A stretch of 64,000 bases of DNA from Caballeronia sp. SBC1 (GCF_011493005.1 NZ_CP049156.1:2976001-3040000), one strand, 5' to 3'. Shown: positions 1 through 8,591, counted from the stretch's first letter. Numbers and translations are program-made. The notes: generated from the letters alone by a model not told the origin.

Positions 1-196
1 CATGGATGAACGGCAGATAGGCATCGATCTGCGAGGGCCGCAGCACTGGGCCAATCCGGGGCAGTCCAGCCTGCGCCAGCACGCGCTGGACGGTGCCGCG
101 GTTGACGTGTAACTGGCGCGCGATGGTGCCACAGCGCCACTTCTCGACATGGTAGTAGCGCAGGATCTGCGCTTCGAGTTCAACTCCGATGGTCAT
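1..196 (-). CDS. IS21-like transposase, N-terminal part (runs off left edge)
   Basis: The first 65 codons of a transposase that continues beyond the window. They contain an N-terminal helix-turn-helix (TIARQLHVNRGTVQRVLAQA), the usual DNA-binding start of IS21/IstA-type and related DDE transposases. The DDE catalytic core is not in view. The ATG overlaps the stop of the upstream Cys-rich ORF as ATGA, so the two are probably translationally coupled. Assignment to IS21 rather than another HTH-DDE family is inference from this N-terminus and its partner ORF. The IstB helper would lie outside the window. Confidence 0.7.
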   Translation of the reverse strand, partial: MTIGVELEAQILRYYHVEKWRCGTIARQLHVNRGTVQRVLAQAGLPRIGPVLRPSQIDAYLPFIH

Positions 197-642
197 GGGT
201 CACTTCCTGTGCAGTGAGTAGCAGTACGAACGTCACGAAAGACCCGACGGCGCAGTGGCCCGAGGCGTACGAAGCCCGGACAGACGCAGTGGCAGAAGTG
301 GCAATGCTCAGCCACCGGTGTGGCGCTGTTAGGTACCGCTGCTCTGGCCGCCGACGTCGTCGAAGTCGGTGCCAGTAGAGCATCGGCGGCAGGCACGGCG
401 GAACCGTGATGCGTCACTTTATTCTGGCGGCTGCGATAGCGGCGCATTCGTTGGGCGTGCGCAAACCGGCCGTGGCGACTGCGCTGATAGCGCTGAGCGG
501 CCTCGCGCAAGCTGGCCTGGCGTGAGGCCCGAGAGCAGTCGCCTTCGCAGTAAATCTGTCCGCGGTCACAACGGCGGCAAACAATGACCTGCGCCCGGCA
601 GCTGGCGCAAACAAAGAGGCGGCCTGACGCCGGCATCGGCAA
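193..642 (-). CDS. Cys-rich protein preceding the IS21-like transposase
   Basis: 149 residues with a Cys-pair N-terminus (CASC, then CRRCDRGQIYC and a further Cys) that could bind zinc, an Arg-rich middle, and a His/Cys-rich tail (HCHFCHCVC). From memory, small ORFs of this type precede IstA-like transposases in Burkholderia, Cupriavidus and Ralstonia, but I know of no assigned function. It ends in a 4-nt ATGA overlap with the transposase, so both are likely on one transcript. The start at 642 is the first ATG of an MPMP sequence, and the second ATG is an alternative. It could be a transposition accessory factor or a regulator. Confidence 0.6.
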   Translation of the reverse strand: MPMPASGRLFVCASCRAQVIVCRRCDRGQIYCEGDCSRASRQASLREAAQRYQRSRHGRFAHAQRMRRYRSRQNKVTHHGSAVPAADALLAPTSTTSAARAAVPNSATPVAEHCHFCHCVCPGFVRLGPLRRRVFRDVRTATHCTGSDP

Positions 643-731
643 TCCCCGTCAATGCCGATGCGATATCGACAGGGCTGACGGGGCATGCAATACTTTGCAG
701 GCACCGTACCCCGTCGTGCGCGTGCTGGGCT

Positions 732-987
732 CGACACCGGATTGGACCTGGCAGTTTAGGCCGGTGTCGGGCCTGTTTCTTCGGCGGTAAGCCTTCTTCT
801 ACCGCATCCAGACCCCTGCGTCACCCCTTCCTGAAACGAGCCGCGCCGGGTGCGTCTGCACTCGCCCTTCGGGCTCCTTTCGACGCACCCGATACCGCCC
901 ATCGATGCCGTCGACAACAAGCACCGAACAGTTCTGCAGAACAGGAATCGTTTCGCATTTCTGATCGACGCCGCCATCCGGTGTCGG
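732..987. repeat. Repeated CCGGTGTCGG motif in the IS21-like end region
   Basis: CGACACCGG at 732-740 is inverted against CCGGTGTCG at 761-769. The ten-base CCGGTGTCGG recurs at 761-770 and 978-987. The outermost copy lies where the recombinase reading frame to the right stops resembling its family. This fits the several transposase-binding repeats found at IS21-family ends and puts the IS end near 980-1000. The exact terminus and target duplication cannot be fixed here. Confidence 0.45.
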
Positions 988-2107
988 ATTCTGATCGCCG
1001 TTCACACCCAATCGCTCGAAATGCTTCCCCAAACTCTTCCGAGATATGCTGGAGGGTCAGCGGTTCACCGTTGTCGACTCGCACGAAAAGGAATTCACAT
1101 CTTTTCCTTTTTGGCACTTTTGCATCGTCGAGGAGATGTTCACGACCTCCAGTGATGTAGTCGTTGACCATCCGGCACCAAAGAAGGCTTATCGGCTTCT
1201 TGAACGCATTGCCAAACTTCTGAACTGAGGGACGTATCAAAATTTTCGTCTCACCCCTCGCAGCAGCTTTTGCAATTTCTTTATCGGAAAAATCGTCGAC
1301 CGTGAGGCTTTGAAGCGCATTTCGCCGCCAACCAGTACAGTGCGCAAGGCGCAGCATCAACACGTTTCTCTCCGCAACCGCCGGGGTTCGATTTTGTCGG
1401 AACCAGACAATCAGCGCCTCAACGTCATCTTCTGTCGCCCAATACTGGTTCTGTGATGTTCGCGACCCCTCGCCGACCTGGGAGAAGCACTTAGGGTAAA
1501 GACGCTTGCTCGAAAAGGTCTTCAACGTGCCGTCCCGCTTCGCTTCAACAATAACGCTTCGAATTCGGAAGCCTCGTCCGCTTCCTATGACCTTCTCACA
1601 AAGGCGGCATTCCTCCTGTGCCCACCAGTAGAAATCGTAAAGAACCCTCATTCGATAATTCGCTGTACGCTTCGCTGATAAGTCGTTGCGGCATCGAGGG
1701 TCCTTCTCGATTTCACTAAGAACCCAATCACGGAAAACAGCGAAATGGTTATCGTCGAACTCGGTCCATTCAATCCCTGATGCTGCGAGGTACCGCGAAA
1801 GTGCCTGGAGAGCATACGCTACCTGTTCGATACCGGAGTCGTATGCCTGGGAGCCAGTCGGAGAATTCTTATCAAGTAGATTGCGGGCGCTGTAGAGGGC
1901 GTATTGATTAAACGCGTCGATGCGCTGGAGCTTAGAGTCCCGAAAAATCGGCACTCGACGGTCTTCGCGAAACATAACCATCCGCATACTGGGGTCGAAG
2001 ACTCGCTTAGCTCTCGACGCCGATAGACCGACCACCTTAACCAGATAAGCCTCCGTCGTGGTTGGAGCAATTGCTAAGCTAGGCTGGTCTCGACCGGTAC
2101 GTGCCAT
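821..2107 (-). pseudogene. Tyrosine recombinase C of the trio, 3' end lost to the IS21-like insertion
   Basis: The N-terminal SAM-like and early catalytic parts of a tyrosine recombinase, including the first catalytic Arg in CTGWRRNALQSL (about residue 261 from the MARTGR start). The C-terminal box with the second Arg, the His and the Tyr nucleophile is absent. After about residue 370 (near position 1000) the frame becomes low-complexity Arg/Ser sequence that looks like IS DNA. It is the last gene of the leftward island operon and overlaps the end of the RecD2-like gene by about 29 nt. As it stands it cannot be catalytic. Starts at 2119 and 2107 are both possible, and I prefer 2107. Confidence 0.7.
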
Positions 2108-4142
2108 CTTCGACCTCACTTTTCCATTTACCCAGACAACCAGCTGACTTCAGCAACTGGTTAGTGCCTACTACTATCGTCGCCGAGGCCGAACATGAAG
2201 TCGCGAGAGTGACGGCGCTGACTGCCAGGAAACGCCTATCGGCCAAAAGGAGAATGACGAATTCGACGCGCGGTTGAATTGGCTCGTTGTACGAGCTTGA
2301 ATACCCAAGCCGTAGCAACGAAAGCTCACTTTTCCGAATCTGGACTTCGCCAACGCAATCAAAGCAAACCACCATTGCCAGTTCATGTACTCCACCCTCA
2401 TCATCGAATTCAACTCGACCGCGCTTGAACACTTCACGAACCTGCCCTCGCGCGCCGCGTAAAAGCCGGCGACGGAAGTTGTTGCCATTCCAGATAACGA
2501 AATCGCCATTTGTCGCAAACTGTTGCCGCGACAGCGCCGCGAGTTCACACGGCAAAGACTGGTACTGTCTTGCATCAATGTTCTCGTTGTGAAACTGCCG
2601 ATTTATCTCGTTCGCCGCGCCCCGGGTCATGGTCATGAAGAGCGTTTCGCCGACCGAAGAACACATGCGAAACTGCCTGCACGCGATGTCATACCCTTCT
2701 TGATGGTGGCTCGCTTGGAGGTAGAGCCTAACGATATGACTCTCTCCATTTAAAGCTCTACGTAGCGTTTCCGGAGAGCAGAGGTCGAGCGTCGTTTCGG
2801 TCCATTTCACTGTAGTCTTTCTCGTGCTCGCGGACTGAATGGCACTGGTTCCTAAAAACTTTAGGCTCACGTTATCTTGAAGATGCGAGTCGACCGCGAA
2901 TGGTGCATATAGAATTAGAACTATCCGGTCAACCGAGCTGAGACGACGCAGGAGAGCATGCAACACAGTGAAGCTCAGAAGAGAGGCGTCGTAAACTACG
3001 GCGACGTGGAAGGAGCCTAGCGCCTCGATTCCCGACGCTAACACCTCCTGTACGGAACTCCGCGCGCTGCTCTCCGGAACACGCACTCTCCGGGAGATGC
3101 TGTCCGACCCACACAGATGTAGGATATGACGCCCATCCGCCACTGGGCGTAATGCCGTTATTCCCTCCGCATCTTCACAAGCAAGTATCTGGAGCTCGGG
3201 CGCGGTTCCGAGTTCGGTGAGCAGAATGTCCTTGTCAAAGGTACCCACTAAATGACGCCGACTATTTACAACCTGGACAAAGGATTTCTCAAGCATCGCG
3301 GCGCCGAGGCCTTGGATAAGGCTATTTCTTACGGGCATGCAGTACTGAACCGACTTACCCTTTACGGTTTCCCTGATAGCCAATGCTGCCTCAGCATTGT
3401 CGTCAAGCAAGCGGGAAACTCTACGCTCTACGTCTTCACGTTTCACTCTTAAAAAGCCGAGTGCAGCAGCATCGTTGAGCACCTTTACGCATGCTGCGAG
3501 GCGTCTGCGCTTCGATTTCGGTTTGACTCCGAACACATCCCTCGCCATGCGGTCGACGGGCCCCCAAGTGTCGAAGGGCGTCAAGCAGTAGGGGTCGCTC
3601 TCTACTCTGCTCTCTAAGGCTCGTCCCCACATCTCATAGGCTCTTTGCACTGTTTGGAACGACAGGTTGTTACGTATTGCCCATCCTTCTATCCAAACCT
3701 GTTCACAATACTGTGCCCACCCACGGATAAGAGTCTCAGATTGCCGTCGTGTCAGCCCGTGAGCAATGAGCGCCTCCGAGTCGTACGAATCCAGAATCAG
3801 GAAAAGTCGGGTATTTGTCCTTCGCCATATCTCGGAAATCGCAAGACGACCAATCCCAGTGAAGAACGGATGATATTCAACTAGCGAAACGATTTGCTCA
3901 CCTTGTGGCAACACACGAAATACCGAGTTGGCCACAAGCTGCAGTCCATAGACCGTTTCCTCGTAGGTTCCGAGCACTTCGACTACCTCACCGAGCCAAG
4001 GCGCATCCCTCAGGACGCGAAAGGACGCTTTGACTCGTACCCCGCCGACCGACGCACCTCCCTTAATCCGGAAAATGGCACCTCCAAATGGGCCATGACT
4101 TGTGACTTTGTTAACAGTGCCTACCAACCGAGCGGACCTCAT
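2079..4142 (-). CDS. RecD2-like protein with degenerate helicase motifs
   Basis: 687 residues from the ATG that overlaps the preceding stop as ATGA. The architecture follows RecD2 helicases: an N-terminal OB-like region, helix-hairpin-helix repeats (FFTGIGRLAISEIW near 97, then HGLTRRQSETLI), the YCLTPFDTWGPVDRMARDVFG segment near 190, and a C-terminal part where GDFVIWNGNNFRRRLLRGARG (split here for length near 550-570) matches the RecD2 GDxVxxxxNNY...FNGDxG motif. The ATPase motifs are eroded. At the Walker A site the sequence is HLCGSDSISRR with no GxxGxGKT. The Walker B DEAS reads YDAS (near 389). The motif VI QGS region reads SCSAS. I infer a non-hydrolysing structural or DNA-binding role in recombination. 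It could also be a decaying gene, but the frame is fully open. Confidence 0.6.
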   Translation of the reverse strand: MRSARLVGTVNKVTSHGPFGGAIFRIKGGASVGGVRVKASFRVLRDAPWLGEVVEVLGTYEETVYGLQLVANSVFRVLPQGEQIVSLVEYHPFFTGIGRLAISEIWRRTNTRLFLILDSYDSEALIAHGLTRRQSETLIRGWAQYCEQVWIEGWAIRNNLSFQTVQRAYEMWGRALESRVESDPYCLTPFDTWGPVDRMARDVFGVKPKSKRRRLAACVKVLNDAAALGFLRVKREDVERRVSRLLDDNAEAALAIRETVKGKSVQYCMPVRNSLIQGLGAAMLEKSFVQVVNSRRHLVGTFDKDILLTELGTAPELQILACEDAEGITALRPVADGRHILHLCGSDSISRRVRVPESSARSSVQEVLASGIEALGSFHVAVVYDASLLSFTVLHALLRRLSSVDRIVLILYAPFAVDSHLQDNVSLKFLGTSAIQSASTRKTTVKWTETTLDLCSPETLRRALNGESHIVRLYLQASHHQEGYDIACRQFRMCSSVGETLFMTMTRGAANEINRQFHNENIDARQYQSLPCELAALSRQQFATNGDFVIWNGNNFRRRLLRGARGQVREVFKRGRVEFDDEGGVHELAMVVCFDCVGEVQIRKSELSLLRLGYSSSYNEPIQPRVEFVILLLADRRFLAVSAVTLATSCSASATIVVGTNQLLKSAGCLGKWKSEVEDGTYRSRPA

Positions 4143-4507
4143 TCCGGAATCCATGTTGCAAATTCCTCCAGGTAAGACAGTCTCGATAGCTTGCGACGCG
4201 CCACTGCAAGCTCAGCAAGAAGGTCACATTTCTCCTCGCGGGTGCCCTCCGATACAAAGCTCTTGTGCGAGCGACTCGGCGCCGGCGAGTGCAAGCGAAG
4301 TCGTAAATCAAGACCATCAAGCAGAGCACGGATTTCCGCATTGCTGCCTACAGAAGATGCGGGGACTCCCACAATCTTACAAACCTTTTGGCGGCTCACC
4401 GTTCCAAATTGGTTTAGAGGCAACTCAGCCAATGGTGTGTTCTCAATCCACTCTGACAGTCGCTTCGCATTTCTGCCAGCCTTGTCTCGATTCGACATTG
4501 TGGTCAT
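4139..4507 (-). CDS. Small helix-turn-helix protein of the recombinase island
   Basis: 122 residues. The first half has a winged-helix or HTH look (VSRQKVCKIVGVPASSV followed by a helical segment). The second half is charged and helical, including EEKCDLLAELAVARRKLSRL. Its ATG overlaps the upstream coiled-coil stop by 4 nt and its stop overlaps the RecD2-like ATG by 4 nt, so it is inside the operon. By size and position it resembles the small fourth protein of GInt operons or TnpC of Tn554, which bind DNA and help integration. I see no firm sequence match, so the role is inference. Confidence 0.55.
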   Translation of the reverse strand: MTTMSNRDKAGRNAKRLSEWIENTPLAELPLNQFGTVSRQKVCKIVGVPASSVGSNAEIRALLDGLDLRLRLHSPAPSRSHKSFVSEGTREEKCDLLAELAVARRKLSRLSYLEEFATWIPE

Positions 4508-5124
4508 GACTTCTCCAGTTTCGCGTCTCGAAGTCCCGTCACGTTGTGCAAAGAAGACGAAAGGTCCGCGTTCCTCTTCTCTAACTGCTTGATGCGTTCC
4601 TGGAGTTGTTGCTCGTTGTACAACCGAGTCGACTTCTCGCTTTGAAGGTCGTCACGCGCCTCAGTTATTCCGTCCAACAAGATGGCAATCTCCGTTTCCT
4701 GCTGCTTAATTAGGCTGCGCTGCCACGCGCGTTCGCTGAGTAGTCTTCTTATGAGGTTGGACTTATTTGCGTGCAAGAGTTGACGTTGAGCTCGCTTGAG
4801 AAGCGTCTCAAACAGGCTTATGACGAGCGACTTCGATGCCGAATGATACGGTTGGTCCAGAGTACCCCGACTCGGTCCACGGAATTCAAGATGTTCCGAC
4901 TCGCGAACAAACTTTGAATTCTGGCTACCGTCCCATGTCGTGAATGCGCTGATGCTGGTCGGAAAGTACTCAAGCACGAGTTCACCATCTCTGTCCCTCA
5001 GCGGCTGCCCGTCGTCAAGCGCTCTCCAAGGTATTGCACGCACCCACCGTTTAAGGACGTCAATCTTCTTATTGATTGTTTCCTCAGCTCGCTGCTTCCC
5101 TACGATAGAAATCAGCTCAGGCAT
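4504..5124 (-). CDS. Coiled-coil accessory protein of the recombinase island
   Basis: 206 residues. The N-terminal half is of unknown fold, with a Trp-rich segment (KRWVRAIPWRAL). From about residue 120 to the end it is a long heptad-rich coiled coil (KQQETEIAILLDGI through QLQERIKQLEKRNADL). It overlaps the recombinase B stop by 8 nt and the next ATG by 4 nt. A coiled-coil protein beside tyrosine recombinases suggests a bridging or DNA-organising partner, but I recognise no named family and it could equally be a regulator. Confidence 0.5.
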   Translation of the reverse strand: MPELISIVGKQRAEETINKKIDVLKRWVRAIPWRALDDGQPLRDRDGELVLEYFPTSISAFTTWDGSQNSKFVRESEHLEFRGPSRGTLDQPYHSASKSLVISLFETLLKRAQRQLLHANKSNLIRRLLSERAWQRSLIKQQETEIAILLDGITEARDDLQSEKSTRLYNEQQLQERIKQLEKRNADLSSSLHNVTGLRDAKLEKS

Positions 5125-7168
5125 ACGTTTTCTCCTGAAACATAATTGGCTTCCACGTATCTACCAAGCGACCGACAAATTTCTGCATCTCCGTCGCAGT
5201 TTTCAACTCTGAGTCCAGAACCGCTCTCAGTCCATCGGCAGCGTCCCGTGCTGCTAATTGCAGTTTCAATGGACGACGCGTGTCACCGGCAGCGGCCATC
5301 AAAGAGGCGATTTCCAACTCTACAGCGGAGCGGTGACTCGGCGTGGTGATAGCGTGAATACAGCCAGCACACAGTTCGGCGCTAGCCTTTTCGGGACATA
5401 CTCGACTTTCGTTAGGGCTATAGCAGTTCGCTTGGCGTTTCGTTTTATTCGCGCAGCCCGCTGCACAAGTCGTATTCGCCTTCGGTACCGGGGAATAGCC
5501 TTCCTCCTCCGCGACCTCCCGCGTCTGCCTCGCCCTTTCCTCCATTGAGGCCTCCTTGAACGAAGCTCTCGACTCCAAACTTCGTGCGATTCTCGCGACG
5601 ATTCGAGAGAAATGACCTCCAACGCTCTCGCCACTAAGAATCTGAAGAATCTTCTTCTCGAAATATTCTGAGCGCTCCTCCTCGAGAATTGAGTCGAATG
5701 CCGCATCTTCCAAATCAACCAGAGGAAAGAGCGACTCAACGCTTCGACCATCTTCCGTATCTTTGGCGTCCTCTGTGTACACCCGAGTCGTCTCGAGGGT
5801 GATATGGCAAAGATGCCGGCTCAGAGCCATTAAAATAGGATGGTCATGCCTATACATGTATATCAAGGCGAAGCACCGGCGGTATATATGCGATGCAGTG
5901 CTTTTTTTAACTGATACGTTTAACTTCGAAAAGAAGAACTTTGCCACTCGGTCGAACGCCCATTCGGACGCTTTGCCTTCGAACGAAGCATAGGTGAAGT
6001 TGCGAAAAACAAACAACTTGTCCTTGCGCGCCGACCGGACGTCGCTAGCCGATTCCAAAAGCGGCGCGCCGAGAGGACGAAAAACTTGTCCAAGTCGCTC
6101 AAGGACATCTACAGCTCGCTCCACCACCTCGTTTGCCCACATCGTGACATAGCACTGGAGCGTTTTCTCCACATAGATGTCCAGATATGAGCCACTGTCT
6201 TGACCTTCTGCGGCCGTCAAGCACCCGCGGTATAGTCCATACGATTTCCCAAATCCAATCACCTCTTCCCGCCGACGTCCATGATTGAAAAGGACCGAAA
6301 TTGCGCAAGAAATCTGTAGTTGCAGAATCAGAGTACGGAGACTGAATCCCTCCTCCTTAACGAGGGAGGGGAGTCCCTCCGGGAGGTCAAACGTTCGTGC
6401 AATTTCTTTGTACTTCTCGTGCACCCTGCGAGTTATGGTCCTCCTCGCCACGTTCGGATGAACCGACTTAAGATGGTCCGACTCCAAGTGGGCCCGAGCA
6501 ACTTCGCACAGTTGGATTACACCGTCTGCTCGGACGTAGGTCCATTTGAGCGCCTCGGAGAAGATAGTTACAACATCATCGATGCTCAAATTTTCAGTGC
6601 GCTTATCTTCCTTACCTAAGAGCGATTTCGCACGGGCTAAGGGTGCGGGAAAGGGACGAGTCTTGAATGAGTCAAAGCCGGGAACGAGCGCACAGCGATT
6701 CAAGAATTTAAGTGATACATACAAGCTGTTCTGTGTTACATGGGGTGCCTGCGTGGCCCGCTCAAGCTTCTTTGCCGAACCCGAGGCCTTGAAAATTTGA
6801 GTCACGATGTTCCGCGGAATAAATACTGACTCAATCGGCAGATGAACTTGCGAACGGATAAAATCGATGTTGAGATGAAAGAAGCGGGTTTGGAGTGCCC
6901 CTTCAAGAGACCTAGCAAAATCACCGTCACGTTGTGCCCTTTCGATGAGCGCGTTCAGGCGACCGCTGTAATCCAGCACACCCCACCAACCCTTTTTTGC
7001 GAGTTCCTTAGCTAGTTTTTCGAGTAGCTTCGGTTCAACCTGTTCCAGCTTATATCGACCGCATCTGAACATCCATGCTACGAGGCGAATGAAAGTTCTT
7101 ACGGTCCTAACAGCCACGCCCCAGACATCACCACGATGCGAATTGTGGCAGTCCTCATTGACGAGCAT
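5117..7168 (-). CDS. Tyrosine recombinase B of the trio, with a C-terminal Cys cluster
   Basis: 683 residues as annotated. Catalytic residues can be placed: Arg I in NHGRRREEV (298-300), H-x-x-R in ASHIYRRC (about 427-430), His 455 in RHLCHITLE and Tyr 464 in TTRVYTE. It should therefore cleave and rejoin DNA through Tyr 464. After the catalytic domain there is a Cys-rich cluster (about 568-603, starting CAAGC and ending CAGC) that looks zinc-binding. The frame stays open upstream of the ATG (residues reading NRPTGKASVHKTPIK and on) right up to the IS30 element. The true N-terminus therefore probably lies beyond that insertion, in the 8354-8587 fragment. Confidence 0.7.
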   Translation of the reverse strand: MLVNEDCHNSHRGDVWGVAVRTVRTFIRLVAWMFRCGRYKLEQVEPKLLEKLAKELAKKGWWGVLDYSGRLNALIERAQRDGDFARSLEGALQTRFFHLNIDFIRSQVHLPIESVFIPRNIVTQIFKASGSAKKLERATQAPHVTQNSLYVSLKFLNRCALVPGFDSFKTRPFPAPLARAKSLLGKEDKRTENLSIDDVVTIFSEALKWTYVRADGVIQLCEVARAHLESDHLKSVHPNVARRTITRRVHEKYKEIARTFDLPEGLPSLVKEEGFSLRTLILQLQISCAISVLFNHGRRREEVIGFGKSYGLYRGCLTAAEGQDSGSYLDIYVEKTLQCYVTMWANEVVERAVDVLERLGQVFRPLGAPLLESASDVRSARKDKLFVFRNFTYASFEGKASEWAFDRVAKFFFSKLNVSVKKSTASHIYRRCFALIYMYRHDHPILMALSRHLCHITLETTRVYTEDAKDTEDGRSVESLFPLVDLEDAAFDSILEEERSEYFEKKILQILSGESVGGHFSRIVARIARSLESRASFKEASMEERARQTREVAEEEGYSPVPKANTTCAAGCANKTKRQANCYSPNESRVCPEKASAELCAGCIHAITTPSHRSAVELEIASLMAAAGDTRRPLKLQLAARDAADGLRAVLDSELKTATEMQKFVGRLVDTWKPIMFQEKTYA

Positions 7169-7249
7169 TTTTAAAGTGTCAAATAGTCGAGGATGGTCTA
7201 TTAACTTTATCGGAGTCTTATGGACGCTCGCTTTTCCGGTAGGGCGGTT

Positions 7250-8317
7250 TCAAGCGTGAAGTGCAACACCAGCAATGAGATCTTGCTTGAGTTGAGAGAA
7301 GACTTCGTGGGGAGACTGGAAGCCGAGGATTTTGCGAGGGCGGTGGTTCAGGGCATGCTCAATGGCAGTGAGTTCCTGATGCGAGACGTCGCTCAAGTCC
7401 ATACCTTTGGGTAGGAATTCGCGGATCAGGCCGTTGGCGTTTTCGTTGGTACCGCGCTGCCAGGGGCTGTGGGCATCGCAGAAGAAGATGTTCATATGCA
7501 GGCGTTTGCTCAGGGTTTCGTGCATTGCCATCTCTGAGCCCTGATCATAGGTCATGGTTTTGCGCAAACTCTCAGGAATGCTTTTGAGTCGGCGATGAAA
7601 GCCTTCAAGGACATCTGGCGCGGTGCCCCCGTCAAGCTTGACCAGCATGACATAACGGCTTGTTCGCTCGACAAGGGTACCGACCGAAGAGCGGTTCATA
7701 GCCCCCTTGATGAGGTCGCCTTCCCAATGACCCGGGACGATGCGTGCGGCCACCTCCGGCGGGCGCAGGTCGATGGAGGTCATGTTGGGCAGACGGCTCT
7801 TGCGCACGCTGCCACGAGCGCGAGGCAGGCGCGTCTTGTGACTCTTACGCAGCAGGTCGATCAACTCCGCTCGCAGCGTGCCCCGAGGCATAGCGTAGAT
7901 GGCGCAGTAGATCGTCTCATGTGAGACCGCGAGCGGCTGCTCGGGCAAGGCTGGCTCAGCCGAGGACGCAGCATAGTTCATGTCCCGTAGTTTGCCCGCG
8001 ATCTGCTCGGGAGACCAGTGACAACGCAGCCCGCTGAGCACCATGCGCCAGAGCGGTGTCTGCGTGTCGGCACCCAGCTTACGTCGAGCGGCACTGGCGC
8101 TCGCACGCCGGGCGCGGCAGCGCAGATGAGCGCTCCCGGCTTGGTAGCCACTGGCCTGGGCCGTAGGATGGAGCTTGCCGCGGCTAATCTCCCTGCTGAT
8201 GGACGAGTGATTCAAACTCAGTTGCCGGGCAATTGCCCGGCAACTGAGTTTGGCTTGGAGTAAGGCCTGGATCGACATGCGATCAGCCGCGGTCAAGTGC
8301 GAGTAGTGGGTTCCCAT
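7250..8317 (-). CDS. IS30-family transposase
   Basis: 355 residues with the IS30 layout: N-terminal HTH (SCRAIARQLSLNHSSISREI), then a DDE catalytic domain with Asp in PGHWEGDLIKG, Asp in TMTYDQGSEM and Glu in NENANGLIREF. The start at 8317 gives the usual MGTHYSHLTAADR beginning. The last codons run through the terminal repeat and the stop TGA at 7250-7252 lies just outside it, so the frame appears to end in flanking DNA. The gene is full-length and looks active. It separates recombinase B from its likely 5' end. Confidence 0.9.
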   Translation of the reverse strand: MGTHYSHLTAADRMSIQALLQAKLSCRAIARQLSLNHSSISREISRGKLHPTAQASGYQAGSAHLRCRARRASASAARRKLGADTQTPLWRMVLSGLRCHWSPEQIAGKLRDMNYAASSAEPALPEQPLAVSHETIYCAIYAMPRGTLRAELIDLLRKSHKTRLPRARGSVRKSRLPNMTSIDLRPPEVAARIVPGHWEGDLIKGAMNRSSVGTLVERTSRYVMLVKLDGGTAPDVLEGFHRRLKSIPESLRKTMTYDQGSEMAMHETLSKRLHMNIFFCDAHSPWQRGTNENANGLIREFLPKGMDLSDVSHQELTAIEHALNHRPRKILGFQSPHEVFSQLKQDLIAGVALHA

Positions 8318-8356
8318 TTGTGCAGCACCTTACAGGACGTAGGCTGTTGCACTTCA
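7257..8356 (-). mobile_element. IS30-family insertion sequence
   Basis: About 1.1 kb bounded by inverted copies of TGAAGTGCAACA (7257-7268 and 8345-8356). Outside this 12-bp match the two flanks no longer agree, so these are taken as the ends. I cannot identify a target duplication by eye. It contains one transposase gene. Confidence 0.7.
8213..8252. repeat. Perfect 40-bp palindrome inside the IS30 transposase gene
   Basis: Two 20-base arms, perfectly complementary with no loop, centred between 8232 and 8233. They lie in codons for the HTH region (around KLSCRAIARQLSL). The match stops exactly at both ends. In mRNA this would form a long hairpin roughly 65-105 nt after the start codon. Confidence 0.9.
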
Positions 8357-8587
8357 AAATTGATCGCGCCTAGCGTCTATCTCAGTTGACCCACTGAACA
8401 GAAGCTTTTTCTCAGCGACTTCCGAGTTATGGCTTGCTACGTTCAGCCATATCTCCGAGTCATCCCAATCGCTGAGGTATCGCTCGTGCCTCCTTTGTCG
8501 CAACGGGTCGCACTCGCTGCCGGAGGAGTGATTGCAAGCTTCACCTCCAAACATTTGCTTCCGGAAGGCTCCTCTGCCGTTTGCCAT
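8354..8587 (-). pseudogene. Probable 5' fragment of recombinase B, cut by IS30
   Basis: 77 codons beginning MANGRGAFRKQ, 4 nt after the stop of recombinase A and preceded by GAGGTGAG as a ribosome site. The frame runs into the IS30 end and stops there. The downstream recombinase B frame is open right up to the other IS end. The simplest reading is one gene split by the insertion. I could not prove the exact frame join because the IS boundaries are uncertain by a few bases. It might instead be a separate small gene. Confidence 0.45.
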
Positions 8588-8591
8588 CGAC

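Noticed and set aside
414..737. Second minus-strand ORF overlapping the Cys-rich IS gene
   Set aside because: Different frame, no family features and no ribosome site.
860..905. GGGTGCGTC inverted repeat as a terminator
   Set aside because: A long 25-base loop and no T run; it probably belongs to the IS end region.
8220..8250. Transcription terminator reading of the 40-bp palindrome
   Set aside because: No T-rich run follows on either strand and it lies inside an intact gene, so it is reported as a palindrome only.
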